Shown piece by piece: positions 27,095 to 36,835 of a DNA stretch of 64,000 bases (its first letter is position 1; every line of letters begins with the position of its first letter). The notes under the pieces were generated by a model. That model searched no databases. It was not told the DNA's origin and saw only the letters and a program-made list of their open reading frames with translations. Both the position numbers and the translations under genes were made by a program. The stretch is from JABDBL01 sp963845445 (GTDB taxonomy: Bacteria > Cyanobacteriota > Vampirovibrionia > Obscuribacterales > Obscuribacteraceae): assembly GCA_963845445.1 (NCBI GenBank), contig CAWJSE010000002.1:1674001-1738000 (forward strand), written 5' to 3'.

Positions 27095-27289
27095 TCATAC
27101 AGAATAGATGATCCTGAATGCAGAATAGAATTCAATAACCTCAAATGCAAGGATAGCTACAATGGATACAATCAATCCAGCCGAGAATCTGCAGGCATAT
27201 TTTAACTGAAAGAATTTATCATACTCATTATTTGTGCAGATTCTATGCATTATAGAACGATCTTTCTGATTATAAAGTTGACCAAGCAA
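27095..27289 (-). CDS. Doubtful small membrane ORF
   Basis: 64 codons with one hydrophobic helix (FSAGLIVSIVAILAFEVI). It starts at TTG (27289) or ATG (27250), and neither has a clear ribosome site. It overlaps the end of the calpain-like gene by 20 bases on the same strand, which would allow coupling. No family is recognised, and it may be spurious. The rest of the gap 26992-27269 shows only a 33-codon start-less frame. Confidence 0.25.
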   Translation of the reverse strand: MLGQLYNQKDRSIMHRICTNNEYDKFFQLKYACRFSAGLIVSIVAILAFEVIEFYSAFRIIYSV

Positions 27290-28547
27290 GATAGTGATAA
27301 TATTGCATAAAGGCGGACAGTGGCATTTTTATCAGCCCGCCACCAAGATCACAAACACCGCCAGATTCTTGACCAACCTGCGGTAAGTCCGGATATTCAG
27401 AACGATTGCCCGGCGTAGAGTTTTTACCCCAAGGATTCCTGAGTATCATTGTATTGTTTACAGAATCAAAGGCCATAACTGTATAAGCATGGCTCGGTAC
27501 TGTCACTTGTGGATTAAACGACCTTAGCTTTTTAGAATAAGTCGAAGCGGTCGCAGGTAGTGGTCTGCCAGTAACATCCGCGAGCATTCGTGCAATCATC
27601 CAAGGCGGCGACCTGGAAATATCAACACACTGAACCGGCTGCCCTGTCAAAACTCGCAAGCCCATTATAATCAAAGGTTGTGCGCTAGTCTGCGCCATCA
27701 ATTTCTTTTTGTGATCACCCGCTAAATCTGGCCAACCTTTTATTGCCGCCACTTCGATAATACCAGCCCAGCTAGCCATATCACGTGTCTTTAATTCGAA
27801 GAGTTCCTCATTGCTCACAGGCATAGCTTGCGATACCCCTCTCAATTGCACAACATAAGATGTTGGTGAACTTTGAATAATCGCCCTAGCTATCAATTCT
27901 TGTCCCGCAGGTATTCTAGCCAGAGCCGCTAAGGCAGCCTCAAACCAACAATCACCGTGTGCCCCTTGATCTATACCAGCCGCTCCTCCGGAAAGTAAAT
28001 TGGCTTTGATTATTGCTTCTGCCCTAGGATCCGCCATTCTGTTTAATTGCAAAGCACTAACCCGTAGGCGCTCTGCTACCACTTTCCCCGTCTGAGCAAT
28101 AAGCTGTGGACTGAATGGATAGATAGCCTGCCCATAGCCAGGTTGATTAATAGGACTATATCCGGCTTGATTAAATGTTCCCGATTGATTTGGCGAACTA
28201 TATCCAGATTGATTGAACGTTCCCGATTGATTTGGCGAACTATATCCAGATTGATTGAACGCTCCCGGTTGATTTGGCGAACTATATCCAGATTGATTGA
28301 ACGTTCCCGATTGATTAGCAGCACCATATCCGGATTGATTGAACGCACCCGGGAGATTAGGAGCACTATATCCTGGTTGATTGACGACACCGCTTGGCTC
28401 CGGCATTGTTCCTTGCTGCCAGTTCTGAGCAATAGCCATATTGTGAGATCCTAGTACTAAGACTATGGCTGTAGCAAAAAAAAAGAGCACTTCTTCGATG
28501 GACTGTGAGCAGTTTCGATTTATAAGCAGTTGAGAGATAAAATCCAA
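27270..28547 (-). CDS. Secreted calpain-like cysteine protease with N-terminal tandem repeats
   Basis: A 425-residue exported protein. A hydrophobic signal segment (residues ~20-40, ending near MAIAQ) is followed by six 14-residue repeats (FNQSGYSSPNQSGT type, residues 55-138) rich in Asn, Gln, Ser, Gly, Pro and Tyr. The rest resembles the C2 (calpain) fold with all three catalytic residues: Cys200 in QGAHGDCWFEAA, His353 in PSHAYTVMAF and Asn371 in RNPWGKN. No calcium-binding EF hands are visible. The start is TTG with a weak site, so the exact N-terminus is uncertain. Repeats of this kind may be a surface linker. The substrate is unknown. Confidence 0.78.
   Translation of the reverse strand: MDFISQLLINRNCSQSIEEVLFFFATAIVLVLGSHNMAIAQNWQQGTMPEPSGVVNQPGYSAPNLPGAFNQSGYGAANQSGTFNQSGYSSPNQPGAFNQSGYSSPNQSGTFNQSGYSSPNQSGTFNQAGYSPINQPGYGQAIYPFSPQLIAQTGKVVAERLRVSALQLNRMADPRAEAIIKANLLSGGAAGIDQGAHGDCWFEAALAALARIPAGQELIARAIIQSSPTSYVVQLRGVSQAMPVSNEELFELKTRDMASWAGIIEVAAIKGWPDLAGDHKKKLMAQTSAQPLIIMGLRVLTGQPVQCVDISRSPPWMIARMLADVTGRPLPATASTYSKKLRSFNPQVTVPSHAYTVMAFDSVNNTMILRNPWGKNSTPGNRSEYPDLPQVGQESGGVCDLGGGLIKMPLSAFMQYYHYLAWSTL
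28134..28385 (-). repeat. Six tandem 42-base coding repeats in the protease gene
   Basis: Units of exactly 42 bases encode VNQPGYSAPNLPGA, FNQSGYGAANQSGT, FNQSGYSSPNQPGA, FNQSGYSSPNQSGT (twice) and FNQAGYSPINQPGY. The central copies are nearly identical at the DNA level, so copy number is likely to vary between strains. Confidence 0.9.
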
Positions 28548-28813
28548 TTTTATCCAATCTGTTAATCATTTGTATCTTTATTGGTCCTGACAATAGCGAT
28601 CTAATTATGCAGAAGTCTGCCAAGGAAATATTACAATCCAAATCATATTCTTGCCCAGGGGCTGGCATGTAGATAATTTATACCCCCGCTCGGGTAAATT
28701 TTTCACATAGAGCTAAGACTGAGTTGTCGAAAGCCACTTTCGTGAATAGAATTAACTTAGGAAACCAACGGTTAAACTTCGTCAATAGAGATTTTCATAT
28801 ACCACGGACAATA

Positions 28814-29866
28814 ATGATATTTACGGTTTACCAATCCAATAATTATCTTCGCTTGAGTAGAATCATTATTGCTCTAATATTCATTCTGCTTTCCAGCTGG
28901 ATGACTACCGCTGCGCTTTCAACCACAGATCAGAACCTATCATCAATAGAAAATAAACTGTTTGAGCATGATTATCCAAAAGAAGATGATAAACAAAGAC
29001 TTGATCGTATTGAAAACTTCGTTTTCGGGACTACCAGCAACGGTTCGATTCAGCAAAGACTTGACGCTGTGCTTAAAATAATGCCGGTAGAAGAGGATGA
29101 AAAGTCCAGAATTTAAGCAATCCTACAAGCAAACTAACCGCAGAACAACCAACCGCGGCGAAACCTCAAGCATCACGCCCTAAGAATGATTCCAATACTT
29201 CCAAACCTCCTTTTGATTATTCGCATTATCCTAGAGTAAGCAATCTTGAACAACAATTACTGGGAAGCACTTATGCTAATCAAAATTTGCCCGATCGTCT
29301 TAATCGCCTCGAAACTAAATGCTTTGGTAAGCCTTCAGAAGATACCGATCTGGGTCAAAGGGTGGAAAGCCTGGAAGCATATGCACAGCGGCATGATATC
29401 TACGGCGAATATCCTCCCAACAATAAGCTTGCCGAACCCAAGAATCAATTAGGCATTCCTAATGGCGAAATAACACCATTCCAACCAAGCTCTAACGAAA
29501 GCGCTATGGGTGGTCAACAAAACATTCAAGGCATGGTATCTACTATGGAAACTCAAGTTTTTGGACACACTCATCCTCATCTGAGCCTGCCAAAAGGCTT
29601 ACCAAGCTTGAGAAGAAAGTTTACCATTTAAAAAATGGTGAAAAAATCAACCAGTGTTAGCGCGGGTCAATAAGCTATGGTCCACACTATACCCCTCAAC
29701 AGAAAGCACTGGCTGGACAAACAATAGTAATTCTTCCAATAAACATCATCGTTCCTGGTTGCACAAAGTTGGACAAGTGGCTGGCACCGTCGGTGGTCTC
29801 ACATTGAGATCGATGAGTGGCGTAGGTGGTTACGGAATGGGTGGCTATGGATATCCTATGTGGTAG
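28814..29866 (+). pseudogene. Exported protein with repeated LE...FG motifs, broken by three frameshifts
   Basis: After a signal segment (LIFILLSSWMTTAALS) the protein has three copies of a short motif: IENKLFEHDYP...RLDRIENFVFG, LEQQLLGSTYA...RLNRLETKCFG and METQVFGHTHP...RLTKLEKKVYH. It ends in a Gly/Tyr-rich tail (GVGGYGMGGYGYPMW). The frame breaks near 29100 (AAAA, one A missing), near 29581 and near 29653; restoring one base at each gives a continuous ~350-residue protein. I chose the ATG at 28814 because it begins the signal peptide; a TTG-started ORF from 28724 adds 30 residues. The function is unknown. Confidence 0.65.
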
Positions 29867-30120
29867 TATTCCAACTCGGAATTAAACCCCACTCCATATT
29901 TTAAAAAAAATATTTGCAAGTATTCTCGCGTTCAAGTGATGTGATATCTAGCCAATGTTCTTTTATATCGGCAACATTTGCCACATATTGCTCTAGCCTC
30001 ATCCAGTCATAGATGCATAAGGATCACAGATATTTTCTGAATCTGGGTATAATAGAAGCAAAAAGCATCCCATAAGCAGCGATCAAAGATCTATAAAGAA
30101 ACAATTCTGTCACGTTTATC

Positions 30121-30540
30121 ATGAATTTTTTGAATCGAGATGGCTTAATAGTAGGTATATGCATTGCGATTGCTGTGATGCTTTATTTTTATTTTGATAC
30201 CCGTCAACGCGAAACAAATCTGCAGCCAATCAAAGCAAGCATAATTGCCAATCAACGCCCATGCGTTTTACACTTCTATGCTGACTGGTGTGGTGCTTGC
30301 CGATATTTTGACCCTATCTTAAAAGACACACTGCGTCCCTACGGCCCTACAATTGATTGCCGTAATTTTAATATCGACAAATCCGGAAATTATGGTTTTC
30401 TGTGTCACACTTTTGGCTCTTCTGGCATACCCACAACAATTATTTTTGATCGACAAGGCAATCAAATAACTAAAATCGTAGGTGCTATGGAAGCGCAAGA
30501 GCTAGATAAGTGGCTGCAAAAAGCTGTACGAGCTCATTAA
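30121..30540 (+). CDS. Membrane-anchored thioredoxin-like protein
   Basis: 139 residues. One N-terminal membrane helix (LIVGICIAIAVMLYFYF) is followed by a thioredoxin fold with active site YADWCGACRYF and the cis-Pro segment SSGIPTTIIFDRQG. The soluble domain probably faces the periplasm, where it could reduce or oxidise disulfides. It may serve cytochrome c biogenesis, but no ccs genes are visible here. A degraded partial copy follows immediately. Confidence 0.85.
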   Translation: MNFLNRDGLIVGICIAIAVMLYFYFDTRQRETNLQPIKASIIANQRPCVLHFYADWCGACRYFDPILKDTLRPYGPTIDCRNFNIDKSGNYGFLCHTFGSSGIPTTIIFDRQGNQITKIVGAMEAQELDKWLQKAVRAH

Positions 30541-30575
30541 TAAAATGCAATTATATGGAGATACGTTTTTAGCAA

Positions 30576-30785
30576 ATGGAAAACGATAAACGCATTGTTA
30601 TCATTTGCATGGTCTCGCTCTTTGTGACAGGCATCCCTGCAACATTTATGTTTGATCGTCATGGAGATCAAGCGGGAGAGAACTGCGCCTTTGCATCTGC
30701 TCAGAAGCTGGATCAAATGATTAGACAAATGAAAAATAGATTAATAGGACCTGGCCAGATACAAACAGTCCCTTATAAAAGCTAG
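30576..30785 (+). pseudogene. Truncated duplicate of the thioredoxin-like gene
   Basis: 69 codons whose core, FVTGIPATFMFDRHGDQAG, aligns with FGSSGIPTTIIFDRQGNQ of the gene just upstream, followed by the corresponding C-terminal helix (SAQKLDQMIRQM). The active-site WCxxC half is missing. The last four bases overlap the convergent hydrolase gene. It is best explained as a partial tandem duplication that has decayed. Confidence 0.65.
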
Positions 30786-31666
30786 GAATAGCCACAATAA
30801 GTTCGCAAGAAATTGCTAATACTTTGCGCATAAAGAGCCGCATCAACTTCTCCAATATCATTGTGCCCAGCATTTGGAAGCAGAACAAGCTGCTTTGGTT
30901 TATAAGCTTTTGCAAAAATTTCTTCTGAATAGCGACAGGGCAATATTTTGTCTTGCAATCCATGTATTAAAAGTAGAGGCGCATGAGGCCTCATTAAAAT
31001 CGCCACATTATCAAAATGCGGTTGCGCAAAGAAATAATCAGGATACAGATGAAACAAAAGAAATTTGTCCTGAGCCACATTATAAAGCGATGACCAACCA
31101 GACTGCAAAATCATGCCACCAACTTTTCTCGCTTTGCTAATCTCGCAGCTAACGCCACATCCTAAAGATTCACCGTATAGAATTAGATCATCTGGGTTGA
31201 CAGATTGTTGTTTAACTAAATAATCATATGCAGCTAGTCCGTCTGCAAATATAGATTGACGTGAAGGCTCCCCTCCACTTTTACCATAACCTTCATAATC
31301 ATATAAAAGTACCGAACCGTATGGAAGCAGCGCTTTAAGAAGGTGCAATCGATAACAAATATTGCCGGCATTTCCATGACTAATCAAAAACGTAAGTTTC
31401 GCCGAAGGCTTTTTGAAATACCATGCGTGTATGTTAGCTTGATTTTGCACCGGTATGTATACATCTTCCTTAACGATTCCCAAAGGCGTGATAATTTCGT
31501 TCAGTAGCGCTTCTATTTGTTGATAGTACTTTTTGTCAGGATAAAAGAGAAGCCGATCGTAGAGAGAGCCTAGAACTATCGGAGAAAACATAATATAAGA
31601 AATCATCAAAGCAAAGAAGTAGCTTAGAATTTTATGTTTAAAGAGAAAAATTTGAAGATCATTCAT
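30782..31666 (-). CDS. Membrane-anchored alpha/beta hydrolase (ABHD13/BEM46-like)
   Basis: 294 residues. An N-terminal hydrophobic helix (ILSYFFALMISYIMFSPIVL) anchors a hydrolase domain with the oxyanion region ISHGNAGN, the nucleophile elbow YGESLGCG (Ser), an acidic residue in HGLQDKILP and the His in NAGHNDIG. This matches the BEM46/ABHD13 serine-hydrolase group (possible esterase, lipase or thioesterase); the substrate is unknown. The ATG at 31666 is preferred to the TTG six bases upstream. No clear ribosome site is visible. Confidence 0.85.
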   Translation of the reverse strand: MNDLQIFLFKHKILSYFFALMISYIMFSPIVLGSLYDRLLFYPDKKYYQQIEALLNEIITPLGIVKEDVYIPVQNQANIHAWYFKKPSAKLTFLISHGNAGNICYRLHLLKALLPYGSVLLYDYEGYGKSGGEPSRQSIFADGLAAYDYLVKQQSVNPDDLILYGESLGCGVSCEISKARKVGGMILQSGWSSLYNVAQDKFLLFHLYPDYFFAQPHFDNVAILMRPHAPLLLIHGLQDKILPCRYSEEIFAKAYKPKQLVLLPNAGHNDIGEVDAALYAQSISNFLRTYCGYS

Positions 31667-31852
31667 GAGCAATTCGGTGTCTTGTTTTTTGGGGCGCGTA
31701 ATACAACGTAGCTCTTATTATCTCCGCTTTTCCACTATATTAGGACAAACAATATACACTTAATTTACTGTTTGAGCACAAAATAGGCCAAATGAATTCC
31801 TAGGTCGCACCGAATCATAAAACTCATCACAATAAATTGCACCAATATAGCT

Positions 31853-32847
31853 TCAATTGGTAGTAACAACAATCTTGCCATTTTGGGTATTTGATTCCAT
31901 ATGTTTGTGAGCTTCTTTAATCTGATCAAGTGTAAATACGCGGTCTATTTTTGGCTTCAATTTCTTACTAGCTAAAGCGTCGAAAACATATTTAACCGCA
32001 TGATCCAACTTTGTTTGGTTCTTGGTAATTTCCATCAAAGTATATCCTTGCACTTTCAGTCCTTTAGACAGCGCCATAAAAGAGGGAAGGGAGTAGGTTC
32101 GGCAGCTAGTGCACCATAGAGATAAATTGTGCCACCGGGTGCTGTTGCTTTAGCAAGCATTTGCACGAATGGGCCAGCTACAGGATCAAAAACAATATTA
32201 ACTCCACGTCCTTTTGTCAAATCGAGCACTCTTTTAACCAAATCTTCTTCTTCGGTAACTATTACATCGGCAGCTCCAGCTTCTAATAATGCCTTTTTCT
32301 TGTCTGCCTTTCTTGTAGCAGCTATAGGAGTAGCTTTACATAAATTAGCCAATTGAATTGCTGCCAATCCCACACTACTGCTAGCTGCTGGTATCAAAAC
32401 AAAATCTCCTGGCCCCATTTTAGAATATTCTATTAATGCACCATATGCAGTGAGATATTGCATCCAAATTGAAGCTGCTTCTTCCACGCTTAATTGCTCC
32501 GGATAGAAAGCTACAGCACGCTCAGGAACAATAGCAGTTTCTCCGTATACCCCATAGTCATACATTGAGAAAGCCGGGATAGTGCTAACTTTATCACCAA
32601 CTTTAAATTTGGTCACTTGATTTCCTATAGCTTCGACTATTCCTGATGCTTCATAACCAAGTCTGGTAGGCAATGATTTAGGCTGCTCTAAGTATTTGCC
32701 CTCACGAAACATTATCTCAGCTCGATTTAATCCCAAAGCAGCTACTTTCATTCGAATCTCATTGGCTGCAGGTTCTTTTTCTTTTATCTCATCTATCTTG
32801 AGAACATTCGCGTCCCCATATTCGTGAAATCTGACAATTCTTGACAT
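31853..32847 (-). pseudogene. NADPH:quinone oxidoreductase-like gene with one frameshift
   Basis: Medium-chain oxidoreductase without the structural zinc Cys, of the quinone reductase/crotonyl-CoA-like type. N-terminal GroES-like part: GLNRAEIMFREGKY and LGYEASGIVEAIG. NADPH fold: LIPAASSSVGLAAIQLA and AATRKADKK. The frame breaks in AAAA at 32078-32081 (TTTT on the coding strand). One more T joins PTPFPLF to MALSKGLKVQGYTLMEITK and gives ~331 residues, the normal length. The start has AAGGTGA five bases upstream. The homopolymer position favours a sequencing error; if real, the last ~75 residues are lost. Confidence 0.87.
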
Positions 32848-33014
32848 GGCAGTCACCTTCTCTTGCAAGCTATATTTTATGCAGTATACATCAGCTCTAT
32901 GTGCTTATAAATCCGGCTTGATTATGCAATTGTTTTTTAGGTTATTATTGTTTTCTTCGTAGCGTGCAAAAGTATCTTGCCACTGCCGAGCTTGCCGCTG
33001 AGGATAAAAGTTAA

Positions 33015-35390
33015 ATGTCATCGATCAGCGTTATTAACCAGGCATTCGGTCATCCAGGTATCGAACCCAAATGGACGTCTGCCCGTAAGGAAGCAGTAGG
33101 TACAGCATATTCTGCAGCTAGCCGCCTGTGGTTCACGATTTGGCGCGGAATTATAACTGAGTTGTATTATCCAACAATTGATCGTCCGCAAGTACGAGAT
33201 CTTCAATTTCTGGTTAGCGACGGTGAGACTTTTTTTCATGAAGAAAAGCGCGACATGTCTTCCTCACTTTCCTGTTTGTCACACAGTCTGGGTTATCGGA
33301 TAGATAGCCAGTCTAGAGAGCAAGGTTATCAGATCTCCAAAACTGTAATTGCAGATCCACATTGTGCATCGCTGCTAATAAATGTAAATTGGAAATCACA
33401 AAGACCGCTTAAACTTTATCTATTATGTTCTCCCCACCTGGGTGGAGGAGGCTTTAGAAATAATGCCTATGTAACTAAACTAGCGGGACATAAAGTTTTA
33501 AGCGCTCATTATCACAACACTTGGATGGCAATTGCATCAACAAAACATTTTTCCAAAGCGTCCGTAGGTTTTGTGGGCGCTAGTGATGGCTGGACCGATC
33601 TTGCCACACATTTAGATATGAAATGGCAATTCGATTCAGCCATAGATGGCAATGTAGCCCTCTTTGCTGAAATACCCATTGCCGACAATGAAGACGAGTT
33701 TGTTCTTTCACTCAGCTTTGGTCACAGCTTAAACAACGCTTGTAGTACAGCTCTACAATCCCTGGCACCGCCATTTCAACAACAGTCTGCGCGCTTTATC
33801 GAGCAATGGCAAAGAGCTACCCATTGGGATCAAAATCTTGCCGACAGCTCGAGCGACAGTGGCAATTTATTTCGAGCTAGTTGCAAAATTCTTATGGCTC
33901 ATGAAGATAAACTAAATCCTGGAGCAATGATCGCCTCTTTGTCCATTCCCTGGGGTGAAGTGAAAGGAGACGATGATTTAGGAGGTTATCACCTTGTCTG
34001 GCCACGAGATCTCTGTAACAGCGCTAATGGTTTATTGGCTGCTGGCAATACCAGTACTGCGGTTAGATCGTTATTGTTTTTAGCCGCTTCCCAAAATGAA
34101 GATGGCAGTTTCCCACAAAATTTCTGGATCAGCGGTGAACCTTACTGGACCGGCCTTCAACTTGATGAATTATCCTTTCCCATTCTTTTGGCTTGGAAAC
34201 TTTTGAAAGAACATCTTCTTTTCAATTTCGACCCTTTTCATCTCGCAGCTTCAGCCATGAGCTTTCTTATTATAAAAGGTCCTATTACAGCTCAAGACCG
34301 CTGGGAGGAAGTTAGCGGTTTTTCTCCCTCTACTCTGGCAGTTAATATAGCTGCTTTGATATGCGCTGCACAAATCTTTAGATCGAAAGGTCAAAACGAA
34401 GCAGCACAATTTGTAGAAGAACATGCCGACTATCTACGGAGTCACATAGAGGAGTGGACAGTTACTGATAATGGCAAAATTCACCCCAATGTCTCAAGAC
34501 ACTTCATCAGAGCTAACCCTTGCTCCTCTCTAGAAAACTACACACCTCCTAACGATAGTTACATTTCCATAGCTAACCGTCGCTTAGATCAACAGCAGGT
34601 ATTCAAGGCACAAGATATAATTGATGCTGGCTTTCTCGAATTGGTAAGATACGGTATTTATCCACCAAATCATCCTCTTATCGAGGACTCCCTGCTTGTT
34701 GTCGATCAGGTCTTGAAGGTAGAAACCACTCAAGGACCCTGCTGGCGACGTTACAATAATGATGGATATGGACAAAACGATGATGGACAACCATTTGTTA
34801 GCACTGGGGTTGGACGCCCGTGGCCCTTATTAACTGGCGAAAGAGCTCATTATGAATTAGCTGCTGGTAGGGATATCTCACTTTTGATAAAAACCATGGA
34901 AAACTTTTCCTCGCCCGGCGGACCAATCCCAGAACAAATCTGGGACGGTCTTGATCTTTCCTCTGCCCACCTCAAAAATGGAAGACCTACTGGATCTGCC
35001 ATGCCCTTAGCTTGGGCACATGCAGAATACCTGAAATTATTACGCTCAGCGAGAGATAAAAAAGTGTATGATTTAATTCCTGAAGTAGCCAATCGTTACT
35101 GCAACAGTCAATCGAATAAAAGCTCTATAGAGTGTTGGCGCTTAGATTGGCAAATTAAAAGTATTCCGTATGGCAAAATACTGCGCATATTTTGCGACAA
35201 AGCGTTTATCCTCCATTGGTCTGATAAGGACTGGGTTAGTACAAATGACTCAGAGTCTATAAACATTTTGCCGAATTTATTCTACGTCGACCTACCAGCA
35301 AAGTCTGACAGTAACAAACTATTATTCACATTCTTTTTCTCTGATTTAAAAGAGTGGGTAGGCAAAGATTTTATCGTTCACATAGAATAG
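33015..35390 (+). CDS. Glucoamylase (GH15 family)
   Basis: Glucan 1,4-alpha-glucosidase of 791 residues that releases glucose from the ends of starch, glycogen or maltodextrins. Domain order is that of bacterial GH15 enzymes: an N-terminal beta-sandwich (~1-270, starting HPGIEPKWTSARKEAVGTAY), then the (alpha/alpha)6 barrel with PWGEVKGDDDLGGYHLVWPR, the acid region LQLDELSFPI and the base PGGPIPEQIWDG, and a small C-terminal beta domain. No signal peptide is visible, so it probably acts on intracellular glycogen. GAGG precedes the ATG by eleven bases. The glucokinase gene follows after 11 bases, so the pair makes glucose and then glucose 6-phosphate. Confidence 0.92.
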   Translation: MSSISVINQAFGHPGIEPKWTSARKEAVGTAYSAASRLWFTIWRGIITELYYPTIDRPQVRDLQFLVSDGETFFHEEKRDMSSSLSCLSHSLGYRIDSQSREQGYQISKTVIADPHCASLLINVNWKSQRPLKLYLLCSPHLGGGGFRNNAYVTKLAGHKVLSAHYHNTWMAIASTKHFSKASVGFVGASDGWTDLATHLDMKWQFDSAIDGNVALFAEIPIADNEDEFVLSLSFGHSLNNACSTALQSLAPPFQQQSARFIEQWQRATHWDQNLADSSSDSGNLFRASCKILMAHEDKLNPGAMIASLSIPWGEVKGDDDLGGYHLVWPRDLCNSANGLLAAGNTSTAVRSLLFLAASQNEDGSFPQNFWISGEPYWTGLQLDELSFPILLAWKLLKEHLLFNFDPFHLAASAMSFLIIKGPITAQDRWEEVSGFSPSTLAVNIAALICAAQIFRSKGQNEAAQFVEEHADYLRSHIEEWTVTDNGKIHPNVSRHFIRANPCSSLENYTPPNDSYISIANRRLDQQQVFKAQDIIDAGFLELVRYGIYPPNHPLIEDSLLVVDQVLKVETTQGPCWRRYNNDGYGQNDDGQPFVSTGVGRPWPLLTGERAHYELAAGRDISLLIKTMENFSSPGGPIPEQIWDGLDLSSAHLKNGRPTGSAMPLAWAHAEYLKLLRSARDKKVYDLIPEVANRYCNSQSNKSSIECWRLDWQIKSIPYGKILRIFCDKAFILHWSDKDWVSTNDSESINILPNLFYVDLPAKSDSNKLLFTFFFSDLKEWVGKDFIVHIE

Positions 35391-35401
35391 AGGTAAAGTT
35401 T

Positions 35402-36406
35402 GTGATTCTAGCGGGAGACATAGGAGGCACCAATACGCGATTAGCATACTTCGCTGAAGAGGATGATGCCATAGTTTGGAAACTCCATGCAAAATATCCC
35501 AGCAACCAATACTCAAAATTCGAAGACATAGTCTCCGACTTCATAAACGAGTACAAAGTTCCGATTGACCATGCCGCCTTTGGCATCGCTGGGGTTGTTG
35601 TTGATGGCATAGTGCACGCCACAAATCTTCCTTGGGTTGTTTCAAGTCAAAGTCTAAGTGATTTAATGCATCCAACTCAAGTACATTTACTAAATGATCT
35701 TGAAGCTAACACCTGGGGCCTTTTTACACTGGGAGAAAAAGATTATTTAGGACTGAACGACTTAACAAAAACTCCAAAAGGAAATATAGCGCTAATATCT
35801 GCAGGAACGGGCTTAGGAGAAGCCGGTGCCCTTTGGACAAACGGTTCATTCGAACCCATCGCTTCTGAAGGAGGTCATACTGACTTTGCGCCTCGCAATG
35901 ACATGCAAGATTCATTACTAGTCTATTTGCGCAAACAATTTGGACACGTTAGCTGGGAACGCGTTTTGTCCGGAAATGGTTTATACAATATTTACTCTTT
36001 TTTACGTGATACTAAATACAGTGACGAGCCAGCTTGGCTCACTAAAGAGTTCTCCCAGGTAGATCGCGGGGCAGTCATAACTCAAAACGCTGTATCTGGC
36101 AAATCAATAGCATGCAAGGAAGCATTAGACATTTTCTGCGAGATATATGGCTCAGAAGCGGGCAATGTGGCGCTTAAACTAACAGCAAAAGGAGGGGTAT
36201 ATCTTGGCGGCGGCATCGCTCCTAGAATCGTTAATATCCTGAAATCAAGCATGTTCCTGCAAGAATTTTCTGACAAAGGCCGGCTGAAAGAATATTTAGA
36301 ACTCATACCCGTACGGGTAATACTTAATGACAATGCCGCTTTGCTTGGCGCCTGCAAGTACGCTATGCATATTTCAGGAATAAACAAAGAAATAAAAGTT
36401 CCATAA
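35402..36406 (+). CDS. glk: Glucokinase
   Basis: 334 residues, phosphorylates glucose with ATP. Motifs of the bacterial Glk type: AGDIGGTNTRLAYF (phosphate loop), NDLEANTWGL, ISAGTGLGEAGA, EGGHTDFAPR, VLSGNGLYNIY and VYLGGGIAPRI. I chose GTG at 35402 because GAGGT precedes it by seven bases; the longer ORF from 35354 overlaps the glucoamylase end. It acts on the glucose released by the upstream glucoamylase. Confidence 0.93.
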   Translation: MILAGDIGGTNTRLAYFAEEDDAIVWKLHAKYPSNQYSKFEDIVSDFINEYKVPIDHAAFGIAGVVVDGIVHATNLPWVVSSQSLSDLMHPTQVHLLNDLEANTWGLFTLGEKDYLGLNDLTKTPKGNIALISAGTGLGEAGALWTNGSFEPIASEGGHTDFAPRNDMQDSLLVYLRKQFGHVSWERVLSGNGLYNIYSFLRDTKYSDEPAWLTKEFSQVDRGAVITQNAVSGKSIACKEALDIFCEIYGSEAGNVALKLTAKGGVYLGGGIAPRIVNILKSSMFLQEFSDKGRLKEYLELIPVRVILNDNAALLGACKYAMHISGINKEIKVP

Positions 36407-36418
36407 GGAAGAAAGACG

Positions 36419-36835
36419 ATGACATCACTCTTAGATTATTCAAAGCTTGCTGCTGCCAATATACGAGCGAATCATCATGATTAACGCAGCTCTTAAAGCT
36501 TTGGCCACTTTAAACAAACATTAGCAGATGTACATTTGATTCGCAGCTGGGCAATCTTACCAATGTTCAACTGGCAAAAAGATATCAAACATGAAGGCTA
36601 TAGGCGCCTAGAAACGAAATTAAATGACGATCTTGCCGATCTTTTCAAAACTACTATTCCCAGCTATACTGCAGAAAGTCTTCACTTTGCTCTGCAAAAC
36701 GAAATCAAATTATATAAACGTCTAAGAGATAAAGTCTTTTCGCACTATAAACTATCTTTTGATACCAAGGCAGAAAATATTGTTGTTTCTAGCATTGACG
36801 AACAATGGAAAAATTTCCACAATATTAGGGTTTAA
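36419..36835 (+). pseudogene. Unknown gene with two compensating frameshifts
   Basis: Starts with ATG at 36419, AAGGAAG eight bases upstream, and begins MTSLLDYSKLAAANIRANHH. Removing one A near 36482 continues as DYAALKALA, and one further base near 36505 returns to HFKQTLADVHLIRSWAILPM. The main frame then runs to 36835. The restored protein would be about 138 residues, helical, with ending EQWKNFHNI. I recognise no family. It follows glucokinase by 12 bases and is probably in that operon. Because coding potential resumes on both sides, the breaks may be sequencing errors. Confidence 0.5.

Noticed and set aside
26992..27110. Start-less 33-codon frame after the coiled-coil protein (…VALEALKQDFVSLVKDG…)
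   Set aside because: No start codon with a ribosome site and no recognised family; may be a tiny remnant but cannot be supported.
28134..28385. Regular 42-base repeats that resemble a CRISPR array
   Set aside because: The repeats are contiguous without spacers, keep one reading frame and encode protein repeats in the protease.
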